Below, one piece after another: positions 62,391-64,000 of a DNA stretch of 64,000 bases. Position 1 is the first letter of the stretch; each line of letters begins with the position of its first letter. The translations under genes were made by a program, and so were the position numbers. A model generated the notes under the pieces. The model had not been told where the DNA came from. It saw only the letters and a list, made by a program, of their open reading frames with translations, and did no database searches. Source of the stretch: Deinococcus sp. JMULE3. Lineage in GTDB: Bacteria > Deinococcota > Deinococci > Deinococcales > Deinococcaceae. The stretch lies in contig NZ_SGWE01000005.1 of NCBI RefSeq assembly GCF_013337115.1, positions 276,307 to 340,306 on the forward strand, written 5' to 3'.

Positions 62391-62419
62391 ATGTTAGTAC
62401 TAATCGGACTTAGTGTGAA
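62391..62419 (-). promoter_or_regulatory. Promoter of the recombinase gene with palindrome TTAGTACTAA
   Basis: Minus strand: TTCACA, a 17-nt spacer, TAACAT. The perfect palindrome TTAGTACTAA (62394-62403) overlaps the -10, a good position for a repressor. The rest of 62420-62735 shows no convincing gene. Confidence 0.6.
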
Positions 62420-62748
62420 GACGGGACGACGCGCCCGTGCCCGGCGACGCCTCCCCCCACCAGCACGCACGACGAATGACCCCCTCCTGTACCCCTCAGA
62501 AGTCATTGGAGGGGCCTTCCTGGCCCTCCTGTGAGCAAGCCGCATTTCCTGCGTGCTGGACAACGTTTTTTGACGAGGTGCGTAAGGCGGCGCCTGAAGC
62601 CACGAACCGCGCCGCACGAACCCAACCGGCCCGCCGCCCAGGTCAGGCGCCTCCAGGACAGCATTTCCGCCCGGATCGCCCTCCCTGGAGTGAGACACCA
62701 CTGTCCCAGGATCGACGTCCCACGGCGCGCGGCGCTACTCTGACGCCC

Positions 62749-64000
62749 GTGTCATCCCCCCGCCGTTCCCCTTCAGCCGTCCCGTGGGAAACGTGGCAGT
62801 CGTCCGTCCTGGCTCTCGTGGAGTCAGCCCGCCCCGACGAGGCCGTCGGGACCATCGAACGCGCCCTGAACGAGGGGCAGGACCCCGCCGGGCTGCTGAC
62901 CCTCCTGGAGCACGTGGAGCACCACGCCCCGGCCGCGCTGCCGCGAGGTCCTGGCGGAAGTCTCAGCGTTCACGGCCTGCGCCTCAAGATCCGCCTGACT
63001 GGGAATGCACGGACACCCGCCGACGTCGTGACCCTGATCAACGAGGCGCAGGCCGCCGGGCACCGGGACGGGTTCCTGTTCGCGCATCTGGCCTGGGCGC
63101 TGACGCAGCAGGAGGACTTCCCCGGTGCCCTCCAGGCCGCCGAGACGGCCCTACGAGACCGTGAGCACCTCACGACCCGCGAGCTGGGCCTGGCCCTGCG
63201 GATAAAAGGCTTCGCCCAGAACCGCCTCGACCCCGGCAGTGACTGGGAAGGAACGTTCCGGGAGGCGCTGGACGCCAGTGAGGGCGGCTGGACCCGCGGC
63301 CTGATCCTGCTCGACCTGGGCGGCCTGCGCAGCCGCGCGGGGAACGAACCGGGTGCCATGCTGGCCTACACCGACGCGCTGAAGCTGGTGATCTCCACCA
63401 CCCACCGGGCGATGCTGCTGAACAACATGGGCGTCGTCTGCCTGCGCCTGGGCCGCTTCGCGGAAGCCGAGGCGTACTTCATGCAGGTCGCCGCGCTGAA
63501 ATCCACCTACCGCAGCCGGGCACTGTCCGGGCAGGCCGCCGCCCGGCGCGCCCTGGGCGAGTGGGCCCGCGCGGAGTCGCTGTACCGGCAGGCCGCCAGC
63601 GCCAGCCGGGACGAGGACGACCTGCGGCAGGCCCTGCGCGGCCTGGGGTACACCCAGCGGCTTGCGGGACGGCACATGCAGGCGCTCGAAACGCTGCGCG
63701 GCGCCGCCACCACCACCCGCAGCGACCGCGAGGCCGGGCAGTCGTGGGTGAACGTGGACGTCGCCGCCACCCTCGCCAGCCTGGACGTGCCGGACGTGCG
63801 GGCCGCCGAGGCCCACCTCGCACGATCCGGCCCGCTGGACACCGAGGACGCGCAGCGGGCCGTGATCGTCCGGGCCGAACTGGCACGCCGCACCGGGAAA
63901 CGTGACCAGGCCGCCACGCTTCTGGGCACCGTCAGCCCCGGCGCGCTGTGGACCCGCGAGGAAGCGCACGCCTTCGAATCACTCTTCACGCTGCTTCCCC
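62749..64000 (+). CDS. TPR-repeat protein, partial at window edge
   Basis: An open frame of at least 417 codons running off the right edge. TPR-like helix pairs repeat through most of it ('GFLFAHLAWALTQQEDFPGA', 'AMLLNNMGVVCLRLGRFAEA', 'ARAESLYRQAASASRDEDDL'). By analogy with the two genes to its left, a C-terminal winged helix may lie beyond the edge. The GTG start follows a TACTCT box (62736-62741) by 7 nt, a typical leaderless promoter here. Confidence 0.75.
   Translation, partial: MSSPRRSPSAVPWETWQSSVLALVESARPDEAVGTIERALNEGQDPAGLLTLLEHVEHHAPAALPRGPGGSLSVHGLRLKIRLTGNARTPADVVTLINEAQAAGHRDGFLFAHLAWALTQQEDFPGALQAAETALRDREHLTTRELGLALRIKGFAQNRLDPGSDWEGTFREALDASEGGWTRGLILLDLGGLRSRAGNEPGAMLAYTDALKLVISTTHRAMLLNNMGVVCLRLGRFAEAEAYFMQVAALKSTYRSRALSGQAAARRALGEWARAESLYRQAASASRDEDDLRQALRGLGYTQRLAGRHMQALETLRGAATTTRSDREAGQSWVNVDVAATLASLDVPDVRAAEAHLARSGPLDTEDAQRAVIVRAELARRTGKRDQAATLLGTVSPGALWTREEAHAFESLFTLLP

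Noticed and set aside
62357..62701. 115-codon frame upstream of the recombinase on the same strand
   Set aside because: No ribosome binding site, Arg-rich random composition, and it covers the likely promoter of the recombinase.
1..64000. rRNA, tRNA genes and CRISPR arrays
   Set aside because: None was recognised on either strand by eye; small structured RNAs cannot be excluded without a covariance-model search.

Overview
The window is a GC-rich bacterial chromosome segment with dense operons and heavy use of ATGA/GTGA overlaps. Many genes carry a TANNNT box 6-10 nt before the start codon, which is the leaderless-mRNA signature of Deinococcus. Together with the protein repertoire (SARP/TPR regulators, VWA proteins, IS4-type transposase debris) this suggests a Deinococcus species. 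That assignment is inference from sequence style. No rRNA, tRNA or CRISPR array was found.

Layout. 1-6180: a CheW-like protein, a NarL-type two-component pair, a secreted lipoprotein peptidase and a small hypothetical protein. 4998-14480: a ten-gene pectin/oligogalacturonide operon read leftward (LacI regulator, CUT1 ABC transporter without ATPase, IolB-type isomerase, KduD, KDPG aldolase, KDG kinase, KdgF cupin, oligogalacturonate lyase) with a recognisable promoter and operator. 14543-19285: a MerR-like regulator, a frameshifted remnant of a peptide-binding protein, VWA, fasciclin and VanW proteins, then a 147-bp mobile element. 19777-23767: a coiled-coil protein divergent from a two-gene McrC/McrB-like restriction system, with a perfect palindrome between them. 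23930-29985: a second LacI-controlled sugar operon (CUT1 transporter plus GH4 alpha-galactosidase-like enzyme). 29985-31174: debris, consisting of an IS4-type transposase remnant and a copy of the 20320-20550 promoter region interrupted by a 150-bp MITE.

32106-40605 is the most striking part: five tightly coupled genes encoding a membrane-anchored VWA-like protein, a 1062-residue tubulin/FtsZ-superfamily protein with a zinc-ribbon tail, a MotA/TolQ/ExbB-like channel with a long coiled coil, a MotB/OmpA-like partner, and a zinc-ribbon/pseudokinase/beta-propeller protein. This matches the proposed but poorly characterised tubulin-based membrane-remodelling system. It is followed (40833-44143) by exported FlgT-like and CsgG/FlgO-like proteins.

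44219-50338: a membrane protein and its partner, a type IA topoisomerase without C-terminal zinc fingers, and a SARP/AfsR-like regulator. 50628-54987: a chaperone-usher pilus operon (three spore-coat-U type subunits, chaperone, usher) whose promoter is preceded by phased direct repeats. 55051-58360: hypothetical proteins and two surface lipoproteins (one Ig-like, one VWA). 58629-64000: a 40-codon exported peptide just upstream of a TPR/winged-helix regulator, a second such regulator convergent with it, a tyrosine recombinase with a palindrome-covered promoter, and a third TPR protein running off the edge.
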